A stretch of 64,000 bases of DNA, taken from NCBI GenBank assembly GCA_945890485.1, contig CAMDCN010000014.1, positions 1 to 64,000 of the forward strand. Reading direction: 5' to 3'. The stretch's first letter is position 1; the number at the start of each line of letters is the position of its first letter. Source of the DNA: Candidatus Sulfopaludibacter sp. SbA3 (lineage in GTDB: Bacteria; Acidobacteriota; Terriglobia; Bryobacterales; Bryobacteraceae). The notes under the pieces are model-generated. The model was given only the letters and a program-made list of their open reading frames with translations, was not told the DNA's origin and made no database searches. The translations under genes and the position numbers were made by a program. Below are positions 54,070-62,704 of this stretch, piece after piece.

Positions 54070-55160
54070 TCGCCAGAGCCCTGGTGACCGCGCTATTGGC
54101 GGGTACGGCCTCGGCCTTTCTCCTGTGGTCGCTCGACCTTGTCACCAGTTGGTTTGCCACGCATCGATGGATGGTCTGGCTGCTACCGGCGGCGGGATGG
54201 CTGACGCAATGGTTCTACCGGCAGACCGGGGCAGGCGGCATGGTGGAGGTGCTGGCCGACATCCGGGAACCGCGCGGACGGGTGAATTGGCGAATGGCTC
54301 CTGCCGTGCTTACGGGCACAATTCTCACCCACCTCTGTGGTGGGTCGGCCGGCCGTGAGGGCACTGCCGTGCAGGCCGGTGCGGCGTTGGCCGGCCGCGC
54401 CGGGGCCGACCTCCGCGTCGGCATCGCCGCCAGCTTCGGCAGCGTGTTCGGGACTCCGTGGGCGGGCTTCCTCTACGCGCTCGAGATCGCGGGACTCCGA
54501 ACTGCGGCGCCGAACCTGATCGGCCCGTGCCTCATCGGCGCATTCGCCGGCGACTGGGTGGCGCAGGCGTGGGGAGCGCACCATACCATCTACCGGATCC
54601 TGATCTGGCCGGAATGGTGGGCGATAGGATGGGCGGCAGCGGCGGGCTTGGCCTTCGGATTGGCCGCTTGGACGTACCATCTCCTCACCGACGTCGTGAA
54701 ACGATACGTGTCCGTGGTCGTGGGCGGAGCCGTGGTGGCGCTGGTGCTCTATAGCACGCAAGCGTGGCAGTTCTCAGGGCTTGGCGTGCCGGGGATCTCG
54801 GCGGCTTTTGTCGAACCAGCCGGTCCAGGTGACTGGTTGGCCAAGCTGAGTCTCACCGCGATGACGGTAGGCAGTGGATTCCGCGGTGGCGAAGCGACTC
54901 CGCTGTTCTTTGTCGGAGCCACGCTAGGCAACGCCATCAGCGGCCCCATCGGGATGCCCATGGGCTGGATGGCCGGATTGGGCTTCGTCGCCGTCTTCGC
55001 CGCGGCCACGCGCACCCCGCTCGCCAGCGCCGTGATGGCGGCGGAGTTGTTCGGCCTGCAGGTAGTTCCGTTCGCCTTGGCCGCCTGTTTCAGCGCGGAT
55101 TGGGCGGCGCGGACGGCCCAGGGGCTGTGGCATCGAGACGCCGGATCTGCTGGCCGGTAA
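54060..55160 (+). CDS. CLC-family chloride channel/transporter
   Basis: A 366-residue multi-span protein with the CLC helix N-terminus GSAGREGTAVQAGAAL (98-111, GREG motif) and AASFGSVFGTPWAGFLYALE. GGEATPLFFVGATLGNAI forms the second selectivity stretch, followed by further membrane helices. The canonical GSGIP of the first selectivity loop is not seen; TQWFYRQTGAGGMVEVL occupies that place. The size fits short bacterial CLC proteins. Whether it carries chloride, fluoride or another anion cannot be said. It is convergent with folK by 71 bp. Confidence 0.87.
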   Translation: MSLIARALVTALLAGTASAFLLWSLDLVTSWFATHRWMVWLLPAAGWLTQWFYRQTGAGGMVEVLADIREPRGRVNWRMAPAVLTGTILTHLCGGSAGREGTAVQAGAALAGRAGADLRVGIAASFGSVFGTPWAGFLYALEIAGLRTAAPNLIGPCLIGAFAGDWVAQAWGAHHTIYRILIWPEWWAIGWAAAAGLAFGLAAWTYHLLTDVVKRYVSVVVGGAVVALVLYSTQAWQFSGLGVPGISAAFVEPAGPGDWLAKLSLTAMTVGSGFRGGEATPLFFVGATLGNAISGPIGMPMGWMAGLGFVAVFAAATRTPLASAVMAAELFGLQVVPFALAACFSADWAARTAQGLWHRDAGSAGR

Positions 55161-55566
55161 GCCGGTCGAGCAGCGGGCGGTAAGCCGGAATCAGATCGGC
55201 CAACGGCGCCAGAACAAAGGCGCGCTCCGTGAGCCGGGGATGCGGAATGGTCAGCCGGGGCGACCGGATCACTAAGTTGCTATAGAGCAATATATCGAGA
55301 TCCAGCGTGCGCGGCGCGTTCGGAAACGGCCGCTCCCGCTGCCGCAGATTCTCGAGCCGGTGCAGTTCCCGCAGCAACGCCCACGGCGAAAGCGAAGTTT
55401 CGATTTCGCAGACGCAATTCAGGAAAGGGGCCTGTTCCAGATAGCCGAGAGGCGCGGTCTCATAGAACGGCGAAACGCGGAGAGGCTGCAACGCGGTCAA
55501 GGCAAAGTTCAGGTGGCCGGCACGGTCGCCGAGGTTCGATCCGAGTCCGAGATAGGCGAGCGTCAA
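55090..55566 (-). CDS. folK: 2-amino-4-hydroxy-6-hydroxymethyldihydropteridine pyrophosphokinase
   Basis: A 158-residue HPPK: LAYLGLGSNLGDRAGHL, VSPFYETAPLG, FLNCVCEIETSL, and the PRTLDLDILLYSN plus LTIPHPRLTERAFVLAPL signatures. It transfers pyrophosphate from ATP to the folate pterin. The start is TTG at 55566, inside TTGA where it overlaps the ruvB stop by 4 bases, so folK is the third gene of ruvA-ruvB-folK. Its tail (ATAPGPSAPPNPR) runs 71 bp opposite the CLC gene. Confidence 0.95.
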   Translation of the reverse strand: MTLAYLGLGSNLGDRAGHLNFALTALQPLRVSPFYETAPLGYLEQAPFLNCVCEIETSLSPWALLRELHRLENLRQRERPFPNAPRTLDLDILLYSNLVIRSPRLTIPHPRLTERAFVLAPLADLIPAYRPLLDRLTGQQIRRLDATAPGPSAPPNPR

Positions 55567-56588
55567 AACAAAGAGTTCTGCGGCCCGGCCGCCGGAGGAG
55601 CAATCTTGAAATAGTCAAATGCCCGTCGCGTCCCGACGCGCCCTCGGGGGGTCCGGTCCAGGAAGCCAAGCTGCATTAAGTACGGCTCGTAGACCTCTTC
55701 AATCGTCGCGGACTCTTCGTCAATCGACGCCGCTATCGTATTGATGCCCACCGGGCCGCCAGCGTACTTGTCGAGGATCGTCATCATGATCTTCTGATCG
55801 ATCTCATCCAGGCCAAAGCGGTCAACTTCGAGCAGATCCAGCGCGGTCATAGCAACCTCAAAAGTGATCTCGCCGTTCGCCCGGACTTGGGCATAGTCCC
55901 GGACCCGGCGCAGCAGCCGGTTCGCAATGCGCGGTGTCCCTCGGGCCCGCCGGGCGATTTCGCCAGCGGCCTCTTCGGAAATCGTAAGCGCCATCAAACG
56001 GGAGGAGCGAAGAACGATGCGGGTGAGGTCGGCCTCATCGTAATGGTTCAGCCGGAGGACCAGACCAAAACGGCCGCGCAGCGGGGCCGAGATGAGCCCT
56101 TGGCGGGTGGTAGCGCCGACGGCGGTGAAGCGTTGAATCGGTAGCGAATGCGTGCGCGCGCCAGGGCCGGTGCCGACCATGATGTCGACGCGGAAGTCCT
56201 CGAGAGCGGAGTAGAGGATCTCTTCGACGTCAGGCAGCAGCCGGTGAATCTCATCGATGAAGAAGACCTGGCGCGCCTGGACGTTGGTGAGGACTCCCGT
56301 CAGATCGAGCTTCTTTTGCAGGATCGGCGCCGCCGTCTGTTCGAATCCGACTTCGAGTTCCTGCGAGATCAGTTGTGCAAGCGTCGTCTTGCCCAAGCCC
56401 GGCGGACCATAGAGCAACACATGATCCATGGCTTCGCCACGAAGCCGCGCGGCCTCAATGGCAATGGACAGATTCTCTTTCAGTTTGGGTTGGCCGGTGA
56501 AATCGGCCAGGCGGCGCGGACGGAGCGCGGACTCGAATTGCTTGTCTTCCTCGTCCGGGGCGCCGGAGATAACTTTTCGATTGGACAT
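55563..56588 (-). CDS. ruvB: Holliday junction branch-migration helicase RuvB
   Basis: A 341-residue AAA+ motor: LADFTGQPKLKENL, Walker A GPPGLGKTTLA (61-71), Walker B VFFIDEIHRL, sensor 1 AVGATTRQGL, and the winged-helix C-terminus (LMQLGFLDRTPRGRVGTRRA). With RuvA it drives branch migration in recombination and repair. It lies 3 bp downstream of ruvA on the same strand and overlaps folK by 4 bp. Confidence 0.98.
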   Translation of the reverse strand: MSNRKVISGAPDEEDKQFESALRPRRLADFTGQPKLKENLSIAIEAARLRGEAMDHVLLYGPPGLGKTTLAQLISQELEVGFEQTAAPILQKKLDLTGVLTNVQARQVFFIDEIHRLLPDVEEILYSALEDFRVDIMVGTGPGARTHSLPIQRFTAVGATTRQGLISAPLRGRFGLVLRLNHYDEADLTRIVLRSSRLMALTISEEAAGEIARRARGTPRIANRLLRRVRDYAQVRANGEITFEVAMTALDLLEVDRFGLDEIDQKIMMTILDKYAGGPVGINTIAASIDEESATIEEVYEPYLMQLGFLDRTPRGRVGTRRAFDYFKIAPPAAGPQNSLF

Positions 56589-56591
56589 GGA

Positions 56592-57188
56592 TTAACGAAC
56601 CAACTCCAGAGCCCGGCGAAAGAGGGGTTCAAAGTCATCGCCGGTGATCGTCGTGCGGGCCTTACGGACCGCGGCCTCGGCCGCCGGGCGGGGCGAGCCA
56701 AGATTGACGAGGGCTGAGATGATGTCGGCCTCAACCTCTGAGACCGGTACGGCGGCAGCCAGCGATTTCGCGGCGCCACCCGGGAGCGCGTCGATCTTGT
56801 CGCGGAGTTCGAGGATCATGCGCTCGGCCGTCTTCTTACCGACGCCGGGAATCCGGGTGAGCAATGTCACTTCCCCGCCCCGGATGGCGGCGGCGAGATC
56901 AGCCGTCGGCAGGCCGGACAACGCGGTTAGCGCCAATTTCGCGCCGATGCCGGAAACCGTGATCAGCTTTTCGAACAGTTGCTTCTCCTCTGCCGAGAAA
57001 AAACCGAAGAGCTGGATAGCATCCTCTCGAACGCTGGTATGAATGCGGAGCCTGACCTCGGCCCCGGAATCCGGAAGGCGGGTGTACGTGGAGACGGGGA
57101 TGGCGACATCGTAGCCGACGCCCTGGCAATCGACGATCGCCTGATGAGGATGCTTCTCGAGTAAGGTGCCGCGCAGGTGCGCAATCAT
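56592..57188 (-). CDS. ruvA: Holliday junction-binding protein RuvA
   Basis: A 198-residue protein: domain I OB-fold (MIAHLRGTLLEKHPHQAIVD, VGYDVAIPVSTY) and domain II helix-hairpin-helix elements (ITVSGIGAKLALTALSGLP, LLTRIPGVGKKTAERMILEL). Domain III is the UBA-like C-terminus (DIISALVNLGSPRPAAEAAV). It tetramerises on the four-way junction and loads RuvB. It is divergent from rsmE, with 20 bp between the starts. Confidence 0.98.
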   Translation of the reverse strand: MIAHLRGTLLEKHPHQAIVDCQGVGYDVAIPVSTYTRLPDSGAEVRLRIHTSVREDAIQLFGFFSAEEKQLFEKLITVSGIGAKLALTALSGLPTADLAAAIRGGEVTLLTRIPGVGKKTAERMILELRDKIDALPGGAAKSLAAAVPVSEVEADIISALVNLGSPRPAAEAAVRKARTTITGDDFEPLFRRALELVR

Positions 57189-57208
57189 GGTAAGAACCCT
57201 ATTCTCCC

Positions 57209-57943
57209 ATGGCGCGACGACTTTTCTTTGTACCGGCAGTAAATCGGGATGTGGCCGAACTCCACGGCGATCTGGCCCAGCATCTGACGCGAGTTCTGCG
57301 CGTGGAACAGGGCCAGATTTTCGAGATCTCCGACAATGAGCATCTGTATCTCGCGGAGGTGGAGGTGGCGCGGAAGAGCGTGGTCGTGTTCCGCGTCAAG
57401 CAGCGGCTGGAGCCGCGCCCGGAGCCCTTTCCGGTGACGCTCTACGCGAGCCTGTTTAAGTTCGACCATTTCGAATGGATGATCGAAAAGGCCACCGAGT
57501 TGGGCGTCGGAGTCATTCAGCCCATCGTTTCCGAACGGAGTGAGCACGGTCTCGAAAAGGCGGCGCCCAAGCGCGCCGAGCGCTGGCGGCGGATCCTGAT
57601 GGAGGCGAGCCAGCAGTGCCGACGGGTTCGCATGCCGGAATTCCGTGCATTGCTCGACTGGGAAACCGCCATTCAGGGCAGCGACGGGCTGAAGGTATGG
57701 CTGGACGAACGGCCGGGCGGACGGCCGCTGCTCGAAGTGATGGAGACCGAAAAGCCGAGCGCCGTCACTTTACTGTTGGGACCGGAAGGTGGCTGGGCCG
57801 ATCGAGAGGCAGAGAAGATTGCTGACTGCGGTTGGATCCCAACATCATTGGGCTCCCTCGTCTTACGCGCCGAAACGGCTGCGCTGGCAGCTTTGACGCT
57901 CGTGCAGGCTAGCGGATCTGCCGCTCGCGGAAGTCGCTCATGA
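57209..57943 (+). CDS. rsmE: 16S rRNA (uracil-1498-N3)-methyltransferase
   Basis: A 244-residue SPOUT methyltransferase: an N-terminal PUA-like part (ARRLFFVPAVNRDVAELHGD, HLTRVLRVEQGQIFEISDNE) and the trefoil knot (FDHFEWMIEKATELGVGVIQ, LLLGPEGGWADREAE, SLGSLVLRAETAALAALTLV). It methylates U1498 in the decoding centre. The C-terminal 35 bp overlap the convergent Spy-like gene. It starts 20 bp from the divergent ruvA. Confidence 0.95.
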   Translation: MARRLFFVPAVNRDVAELHGDLAQHLTRVLRVEQGQIFEISDNEHLYLAEVEVARKSVVVFRVKQRLEPRPEPFPVTLYASLFKFDHFEWMIEKATELGVGVIQPIVSERSEHGLEKAAPKRAERWRRILMEASQQCRRVRMPEFRALLDWETAIQGSDGLKVWLDERPGGRPLLEVMETEKPSAVTLLLGPEGGWADREAEKIADCGWIPTSLGSLVLRAETAALAALTLVQASGSAARGSRS

Positions 57944-58283
57944 TGCGACCGAACTTCTTGCGCTGCTCTTCCGTCAACAGTTGATCGATGCGGGATTTTC
58001 CCGTCGCCCGCACCTCATCCATCTGCGCCTGCAACATCTGATAGTACATCGTGAAATCGTCGAGGACGGTTTCGATCTCCGCGGTTTGGTCCGGGGTGAG
58101 ATCAAGCTCTTTTTGCAGACGCTTGAGGGTTACTTCCTTATTGGCGTCGTTCCACGAAACGGCCTTAACAGGTTGCGAAGAGGCCCGGTAAATCAAGGCC
58201 CCTGCGACCGCGCCACAAAGGAAGACCAAGGCCAGCGTTACCAGGATTTGCGGATTCTTCCAAGGTTCGCGAGGGCGGGTCAT
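57909..58283 (-). CDS. Spy/CpxP-like membrane-anchored protein
   Basis: A 124-residue protein with one N-terminal membrane span (ILVTLALVFLCGAVAGALIY). A helical hairpin follows: LQKELDLTPDQTAEIETVLD then YYQMLQAQMDEVRATGKSRI and LTEEQRKKFGRIMSDF, the LTxxQ pattern of the Spy/CpxP-like heavy-metal-sensor and periplasmic chaperone group. It lies 12 bp downstream of the anti-sigma gene on the same strand, so it may belong to the sigma regulon or modulate the stress response. The exact role is unknown. Confidence 0.82.
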   Translation of the reverse strand: MTRPREPWKNPQILVTLALVFLCGAVAGALIYRASSQPVKAVSWNDANKEVTLKRLQKELDLTPDQTAEIETVLDDFTMYYQMLQAQMDEVRATGKSRIDQLLTEEQRKKFGRIMSDFRERQIR

Positions 58284-58295
58284 CTTAGTTAGACC

Positions 58296-58766
58296 CTACT
58301 CTCCGAATGTAGCCAAGGTGACGAGAAGCGAGTCGCGTCCGGTTTGGAGGCTCTCCTCACCTTCCACGGTGGCAGCCGGTTCGGCGGCCATCGCCTGCAC
58401 CGGTGTGCTGGCAAGTTCGTGGTTCACCGGCTCCGTTGCCAGGAGAAAAACTCCCATAAGGATCACGAGAGCGGCCGAGGCGTAAACCAGATTGCGGCCG
58501 AACACCGGATCCAACAGCAGATTCCAGAATGAGGGGCGGCCTTCCGCCTCCACGCGACGCATCACCCGAGCATAAAAGCCCGGCGGCGGCTCCAACTCTG
58601 CGGGCGCCCGGAAGGCGTGTAGCAACTCCGAGTGAACTTGCATCTGGGAGGCGAGATCGTGACACTGGCGGCAATCGGCCACATGGGCCGCGAACGCTTC
58701 CCGAGCCGGCCCTTCCAGGCGGCCTTCGAGGAACTCTTCGATATGATCTTCCACTGAACGATGCAT
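58296..58766 (-). CDS. Anti-sigma factor with a zf-HC2 domain and membrane span
   Basis: A 156-residue protein from ATG at 58766. The zinc-binding helix pair reads EEFLEGRLEGPAREAFAAHV then the HxxxCxxC site HVADCRQCHDL. A linker and one membrane span (LVYASAALVILMGVFLLA) follow, then a periplasmic tail rich in Glu/Ala/Val. It should hold the upstream ECF sigma factor at the membrane until a signal arrives. It begins 32 bp after the sigma gene stop and is followed by the Spy-like gene, a typical envelope-stress set. Confidence 0.85.
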   Translation of the reverse strand: MHRSVEDHIEEFLEGRLEGPAREAFAAHVADCRQCHDLASQMQVHSELLHAFRAPAELEPPPGFYARVMRRVEAEGRPSFWNLLLDPVFGRNLVYASAALVILMGVFLLATEPVNHELASTPVQAMAAEPAATVEGEESLQTGRDSLLVTLATFGE

Positions 58767-58798
58767 ACCTGAACCCTTTCCCTTGGTAGATAACAAGC

Positions 58799-59461
58799 TT
58801 ACACGCTCCGCGCCGGAATCCGCAGCAATCGCTGGGCGGATTTCAACAGCTTCTGCCGGGCGCGAAACAATTTGACCTTTATCGTATTCTCGTTCATTCC
58901 GGTCATTTGCGCCAGTTCCTCAACGGAGTGGCCTTCCACTTCTTTCAACAGAATGAGCGATCGATCCTCTTCAGAAATCTTCGCCAACAGTTTGACCACG
59001 AGGTCGCGGTTGGCTAACCGCTGGTCGATGGGCGCCGACTGCTCCGTCGCACCGTCGGAATTCTCCATCTTCATGGCGTCGTCTTCGGAGAAGTCGCTCT
59101 CGTAGACCAGCTTCCGAACCTTTTTCTTGCGCAGGTAGTCGTAGCACTCGTTCACCGTGATCTTGTAGATCCAGGTCAACAAAGAGCTGCGGAAGTCGAA
59201 GTTCCGGATGGAGAAGTACACCTTGGCGAAGACCTGCTGCGCGATATCCTCTGCGTCATTCCGATTGCGCAGAATGCCGTAGATGATCGAATAGATCTTG
59301 GACTGGTAACGCTCCACGATCTCGCGGAACGCCATCTCATCGCCCGCTTGCACCCGGCGGACGAGCAGCGCTTCGTCGGATTTACTATGATCCACTTTTG
59401 CCTTCGTCCTGCCGGCCGAACCCGCAAGCGGGAAGCTTAATACATCCAGTACACCACTCAT
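58799..59461 (-). CDS. ECF RNA polymerase sigma factor, RpoE-like
   Basis: A 220-residue ECF sigma. Region 2 (LVRRVQAGDEMAFREIVERY, SIIYGILRNRNDAEDIAQQV, WIYKITVNECYDYLRKKKVR), an acidic spacer, and region 4 (LLAKISEEDRSLILLKEVEG, VEELAQMTGMNENTIKVKLF) are all present. It heads the sigma/anti-sigma/Spy-like run on the minus strand. ATG at 59461 is the only start that fits; the first 20 residues lie before region 1.2/2. Targets are unknown. Confidence 0.94.
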   Translation of the reverse strand: MSGVLDVLSFPLAGSAGRTKAKVDHSKSDEALLVRRVQAGDEMAFREIVERYQSKIYSIIYGILRNRNDAEDIAQQVFAKVYFSIRNFDFRSSLLTWIYKITVNECYDYLRKKKVRKLVYESDFSEDDAMKMENSDGATEQSAPIDQRLANRDLVVKLLAKISEEDRSLILLKEVEGHSVEELAQMTGMNENTIKVKLFRARQKLLKSAQRLLRIPARSV

Positions 59462-59613
59462 GACCCTACGGACGCGAATATTCGTGTTCTGGTTTCGAAA
59501 ACCTGAGCTGCATCGTCGCAGGCCTGTGATGCATCTTTATAAGGTAGAACTAGCGATCGCAACGGGCTAAGCTAGAAGAGTCTGTGCCGATTCGGCAGGG
59601 AGAAAGAAAACGT

Positions 59614-59937
59614 ATGATCAATTTGACTGAACGCGCGATTGGCAAAGTAGCCGAGATCCTGGATTCGCAAGAGCCTAAGCCAGCCGGGCTGCGGATCTCT
59701 GTAGTAGGAGGTGGCTGTTCCGGGTTCAGCTACTCGATGGCTTTTGAGAACACCCCGAGCATGTTGGACAAAACCTACGCCTATGGGCCGCTCAAGGTTT
59801 TCGTCGATCAGGCGAGCCTCTTGTACCTCGACGGCGCCGAGGTGGATTATGTTGAGTCCCTCGAAGGCTCCGGCTTTAAATTTAACAATCCGCAGGTGAA
59901 ATCCACGTGTGGTTGCGGTAGCTCCTTCAGCGTCTAA
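59614..59937 (+). CDS. A-type iron-sulfur cluster carrier (IscA/ErpA/SufA family)
   Basis: A 107-residue protein with the three conserved cysteines: Cys35 in VGGGCSGFSY, and Cys99/Cys101 in KSTCGCGSSF. LTERAIGKVAEILDSQ and FNNPQVKSTCG complete the HesB-like fold. It ferries Fe-S clusters to target proteins. ATG at 59614 begins the family sequence behind GGGAGAAAG. No isc or suf genes are next to it. A strong hairpin follows. Confidence 0.95.
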   Translation: MINLTERAIGKVAEILDSQEPKPAGLRISVVGGGCSGFSYSMAFENTPSMLDKTYAYGPLKVFVDQASLLYLDGAEVDYVESLEGSGFKFNNPQVKSTCGCGSSFSV

Positions 59938-59960
59938 GATCACTCACTGCTTCACCAAAA

Positions 59961-60001
59961 GGAAACGGCCTCCAACGCTTTTCAGCGTGGAGGCCGTTTC
60001 C
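59961..60001. terminator. Bidirectional hairpin terminator
   Basis: GGAAACGGCCTCC-A-ACGC (59961-59978) pairs with GCGT-GGAGGCCGTTTCC (59985-60001) around a 6-base loop, with a single bulged A. It sits between two convergent genes (the A-type carrier and the PEP-CTERM gene). AAAA precedes the left arm, giving a U-run on the leftward transcript. A terminator serving both sides is the natural reading. Confidence 0.75.
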
Positions 60002-60019
60002 GTTAGGGGTAGTGTAAAA

Positions 60020-60802
60020 CTACTTGCGGCGGCGGAGGATCGCCAGACCGACAAGGCCAGCACCCATCAGGGCGAAGGTCATCGGCTCGGGGATGTCGTT
60101 GGACGCCGTGGGGGCGAAGTAGTTGGTGAAGCTGGCAGCGGCACCCAAAGCACCCGTACGGGCGCCACCGGTGAGGTTGAGCTTGTCAACAACCACCAAG
60201 GTACCGACGTTCGGCGAGATGAGGTCCGGGTTCAGCGCGAGGGGCGGGGCGAACGCATTGTTGGAGTTGTTGCCCAAGTCAACGTAGTTCGCGATCAGCT
60301 CAAGCTGGATCCAGTTGGCCTGCGACTGGGACAAGCTATCGAGACCCTGAACGTACTTGACGAGCTGAACCTGGGGCGGGCCGCCGCACTGAGCGCACGA
60401 CGTGCCTTCGTTGTAGGTGCCGGGGTTCACGCTGGCGCCGAAGGTGGTCAACAGAGCGTCACCGACGTTGCCGCCGATCCGGTAGTTGGTCTCCACAAAG
60501 CCAGTCTCATTGGTCACAACCTGAAAGTTGCCGCCCGAGTAGCTGGTCGTCACAGTGAAGCCGAGGCCCCACAGCTCAAAGTCGATGTTGAGCTGGCTGC
60601 CGGTCACGCCGGCGAGCACGCCGGAAGCCGGAGCAGACTGGGTGAAGCCGGACAGGGTCCAGGTGTTCGAACCATTCTCAATGGTGCAACCGGCCGGGCC
60701 AAGGGCGGCCAAGTTAGCCAACGTATCGTCAAGGCAGGATGCTGCGTGAAGATTTAGGGAGCCAAGGGCTAGTAAGCCAAAGGCCAATAAAGATTTTTTC
60801 AT
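60020..60802 (-). CDS. PEP-CTERM exported protein
   Basis: A 260-residue protein with signal peptide (MKKSLLAFGLLALGSLNLHA) and a beta-rich middle (FELWGLGFTVTTSYSGGNFQ). The end is the PEP-CTERM sorting signal: PEPMTFALMGAGLVGLAI followed by RRRK, the hydrophobic helix plus basic tail. Known: an exosortase (EpsH-type) cleaves at PEP and hands the protein to the envelope or exopolysaccharide. The exosortase gene is not in this window. A GGAGG site precedes the ATG at 60802. The middle domain is not recognised. Confidence 0.88.
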   Translation of the reverse strand: MKKSLLAFGLLALGSLNLHAASCLDDTLANLAALGPAGCTIENGSNTWTLSGFTQSAPASGVLAGVTGSQLNIDFELWGLGFTVTTSYSGGNFQVVTNETGFVETNYRIGGNVGDALLTTFGASVNPGTYNEGTSCAQCGGPPQVQLVKYVQGLDSLSQSQANWIQLELIANYVDLGNNSNNAFAPPLALNPDLISPNVGTLVVVDKLNLTGGARTGALGAAASFTNYFAPTASNDIPEPMTFALMGAGLVGLAILRRRK

Positions 60803-61278
60803 CGATTCCTCCGAAGGATTTGCATGTTCAAGAAGGAACAGGGACACCATACACGTGACCCGAGACCTTCTTGAGTACTTCCATACTATACAGGGATATC
60901 TGAAGGGGTGTCAATAGTTTTGCTCGGAGGGTTTAGGCTGTTCGTACTAGATGTGATTTAAGGTCGCAAGAGTTCTCGTAAAATTTCCGTAAAGCATATA
61001 TTTTCAACGTTTTACGTATGCTGACCCTTGACCGTCGGCCCACTAGTACCTAGTACTTTTCGGCCAATTTGGGAATTATAAGGGACGTTCAAACCAAGAC
61101 ACCGATTGGGGCGAGAGACGCGGCCGGTACCGTCTCCACATAGGACCTAAGTGAAGGACCCTAGTTTCCGCAAACAAGCCCTTCCGAGACAGCGACAGCA
61201 GCCCGGTTGCAGTACATGCCCGGGGACGCTATCATGGTTTTACCTCGACACGGGCGGTCAATGTCCGTGTGTCTTCTC
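60803..61278. other. AT-rich intergenic stretch upstream of ffh and the PEP-CTERM gene
   Basis: No gene or tRNA is seen in these 476 bases. They are clearly AT-richer than their surroundings between about 60880 and 61080 and carry nested inverted repeats: CGTAAAA (60977-60983) with TTTTACG (61010-61016), and AGCATA (60993-60998) with TATGCT (61017-61022). TATAAG at 61077-61082 could be a -10 box for ffh. The conserved GGAAGGAAGCA core of SRP RNA, often near ffh, is not present. Confidence 0.4.
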
Positions 61279-62676
61279 ATGTTTGATAACCTCTCCGACA
61301 AGCTGCAGCGAGTTTTCAAGAACTTGCGCGGTGAAGGAAAACTCACTGCCGAAAACATGGAGGCAGCACTCCGCGAAATTCGCGTAGCGCTGCTGGAGGC
61401 TGACGTCCATTTTAAGGTCGTCAAGCAGCTTATTGAGGCAGTGAAGGAGAAGGCGCTCGGCCAGGAAGTTCTCGCCTCGCTCTCGCCCGCCCAACAGGTG
61501 GTCAAGATCGTCAACGAGGAGCTGATAAAGACCCTCGGCACGCACGCCTCCCGGCTTCGGTTCGCCAACGAACCGCCGACAGTCATTATGATTGTTGGGC
61601 TGCAGGGATCCGGCAAGACAACTTCCTCGGCGAAGTTGGCCCGTTGGCTGTCGAAGAATCAACATGCGCCGCTCCTGGTTTCGGTCGACGTGTACCGTCC
61701 CGCGGCGAGGGATCAGTTGGCCGTCCTCGCCAAGCAGTTGGCCCTACCTATATATACAGGGACCGCGGAGGAGACCAAGCCTCTCGAACTGGCGAAATCC
61801 GCCCGGCGTGAAGCCGTACAGACCGGTCGCGATGTCATCCTGATCGACACGGCGGGCCGGCTACATATAGATGATGCATTAATGGCGGAATTGGCGGAGC
61901 TGAAGGAGACCTTCCAGCCCACGGAGATCCTCTTCGTCGCCGACGCCATGACCGGCCAGGATGCCGTCAAGTCGGCCGAGCAGTTCCATAAACAGCTCGG
62001 CATTACCGGCATCATTCTGACCAAGATGGATGGCGATGCCCGTGGCGGCGCGGCCCTCTCCATTCGATCGATTACTGGCCAGCCCCTCAAGTACATCGGC
62101 CTCGGCGAAAAGCCGGATGCGTTTGAGCTGTTCCACCCCGACCGGGTCGCCAACCGAATCCTCGGCATGGGTGACGTCCTTAGCCTGATCGAGAAGGTCG
62201 AAGAGACCATCGACAAGAAGCAAGCCGAGGAGATGCAGCGGAAACTCATCGACAATGAGTTCACGCTGACCGATTTCCGGAATCAGTTGAAGCAGATTCG
62301 GAAGTTGGGCCCAATCGGCGACTTGATGGGAATGATGCCGAGCCTGCCTGGGATGGGCGGCGGCATGATGAAAGAGCTCAAAAACGCTAAGGTGGATGAG
62401 AAAGAGCTGAATCGCGTGGTGGCGATTATCGACTCGATGACGCCCAAAGAGCGCGAAAACCACATGATCATTAACGGCTCTCGCCGCCGCCGGATCGCCA
62501 AGGGGTCCGGTACGAGCGTCGAGGACGTCAATAACCTTTTAAAGCAGTACACCCAAGCCCGAAAGATGATGAAGGCGTTTTCGGGCACGTTGTCGGGCCA
62601 GGGTTTCCTGGGTAAAAAGCTTTCCAAGCTGGGCAAACTCCCGTCGCTGGGCGATCTCGGCAACTTCAAGTTTTAG
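61279..62676 (+). CDS. ffh: Signal recognition particle GTPase Ffh
   Basis: A 465-residue SRP54 homologue. N domain (1-85, FDNLSDKLQRVFKNLRGEGK) precedes the G domain with G1 VGLQGSGKTT (106-115), DTAGRLHID, TKMDGDARGGAALS and GLGEKPDAFELF. The methionine-rich M domain (330-465; MGMMPSLPGMGGGMM and the RNA-binding SGTSVEDVNNLLKQY) binds SRP RNA and signal peptides. It begins the ffh-rpsP-khpA-rimM-trmD operon. ATG at 61279 starts the family sequence. Confidence 0.97.
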   Translation: MFDNLSDKLQRVFKNLRGEGKLTAENMEAALREIRVALLEADVHFKVVKQLIEAVKEKALGQEVLASLSPAQQVVKIVNEELIKTLGTHASRLRFANEPPTVIMIVGLQGSGKTTSSAKLARWLSKNQHAPLLVSVDVYRPAARDQLAVLAKQLALPIYTGTAEETKPLELAKSARREAVQTGRDVILIDTAGRLHIDDALMAELAELKETFQPTEILFVADAMTGQDAVKSAEQFHKQLGITGIILTKMDGDARGGAALSIRSITGQPLKYIGLGEKPDAFELFHPDRVANRILGMGDVLSLIEKVEETIDKKQAEEMQRKLIDNEFTLTDFRNQLKQIRKLGPIGDLMGMMPSLPGMGGGMMKELKNAKVDEKELNRVVAIIDSMTPKERENHMIINGSRRRRIAKGSGTSVEDVNNLLKQYTQARKMMKAFSGTLSGQGFLGKKLSKLGKLPSLGDLGNFKF

Positions 62677-62704
62677 CAAGTTCAATCAGGAGTATAAGAA
62701 AACA

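Noticed and set aside
60803-61278. A possible SRP RNA or tRNA gene upstream of ffh
   Set aside because: The SRP core GGAAGGAAGCA and a tRNA TPsiC arm (GTTCGAAT type) were not found.
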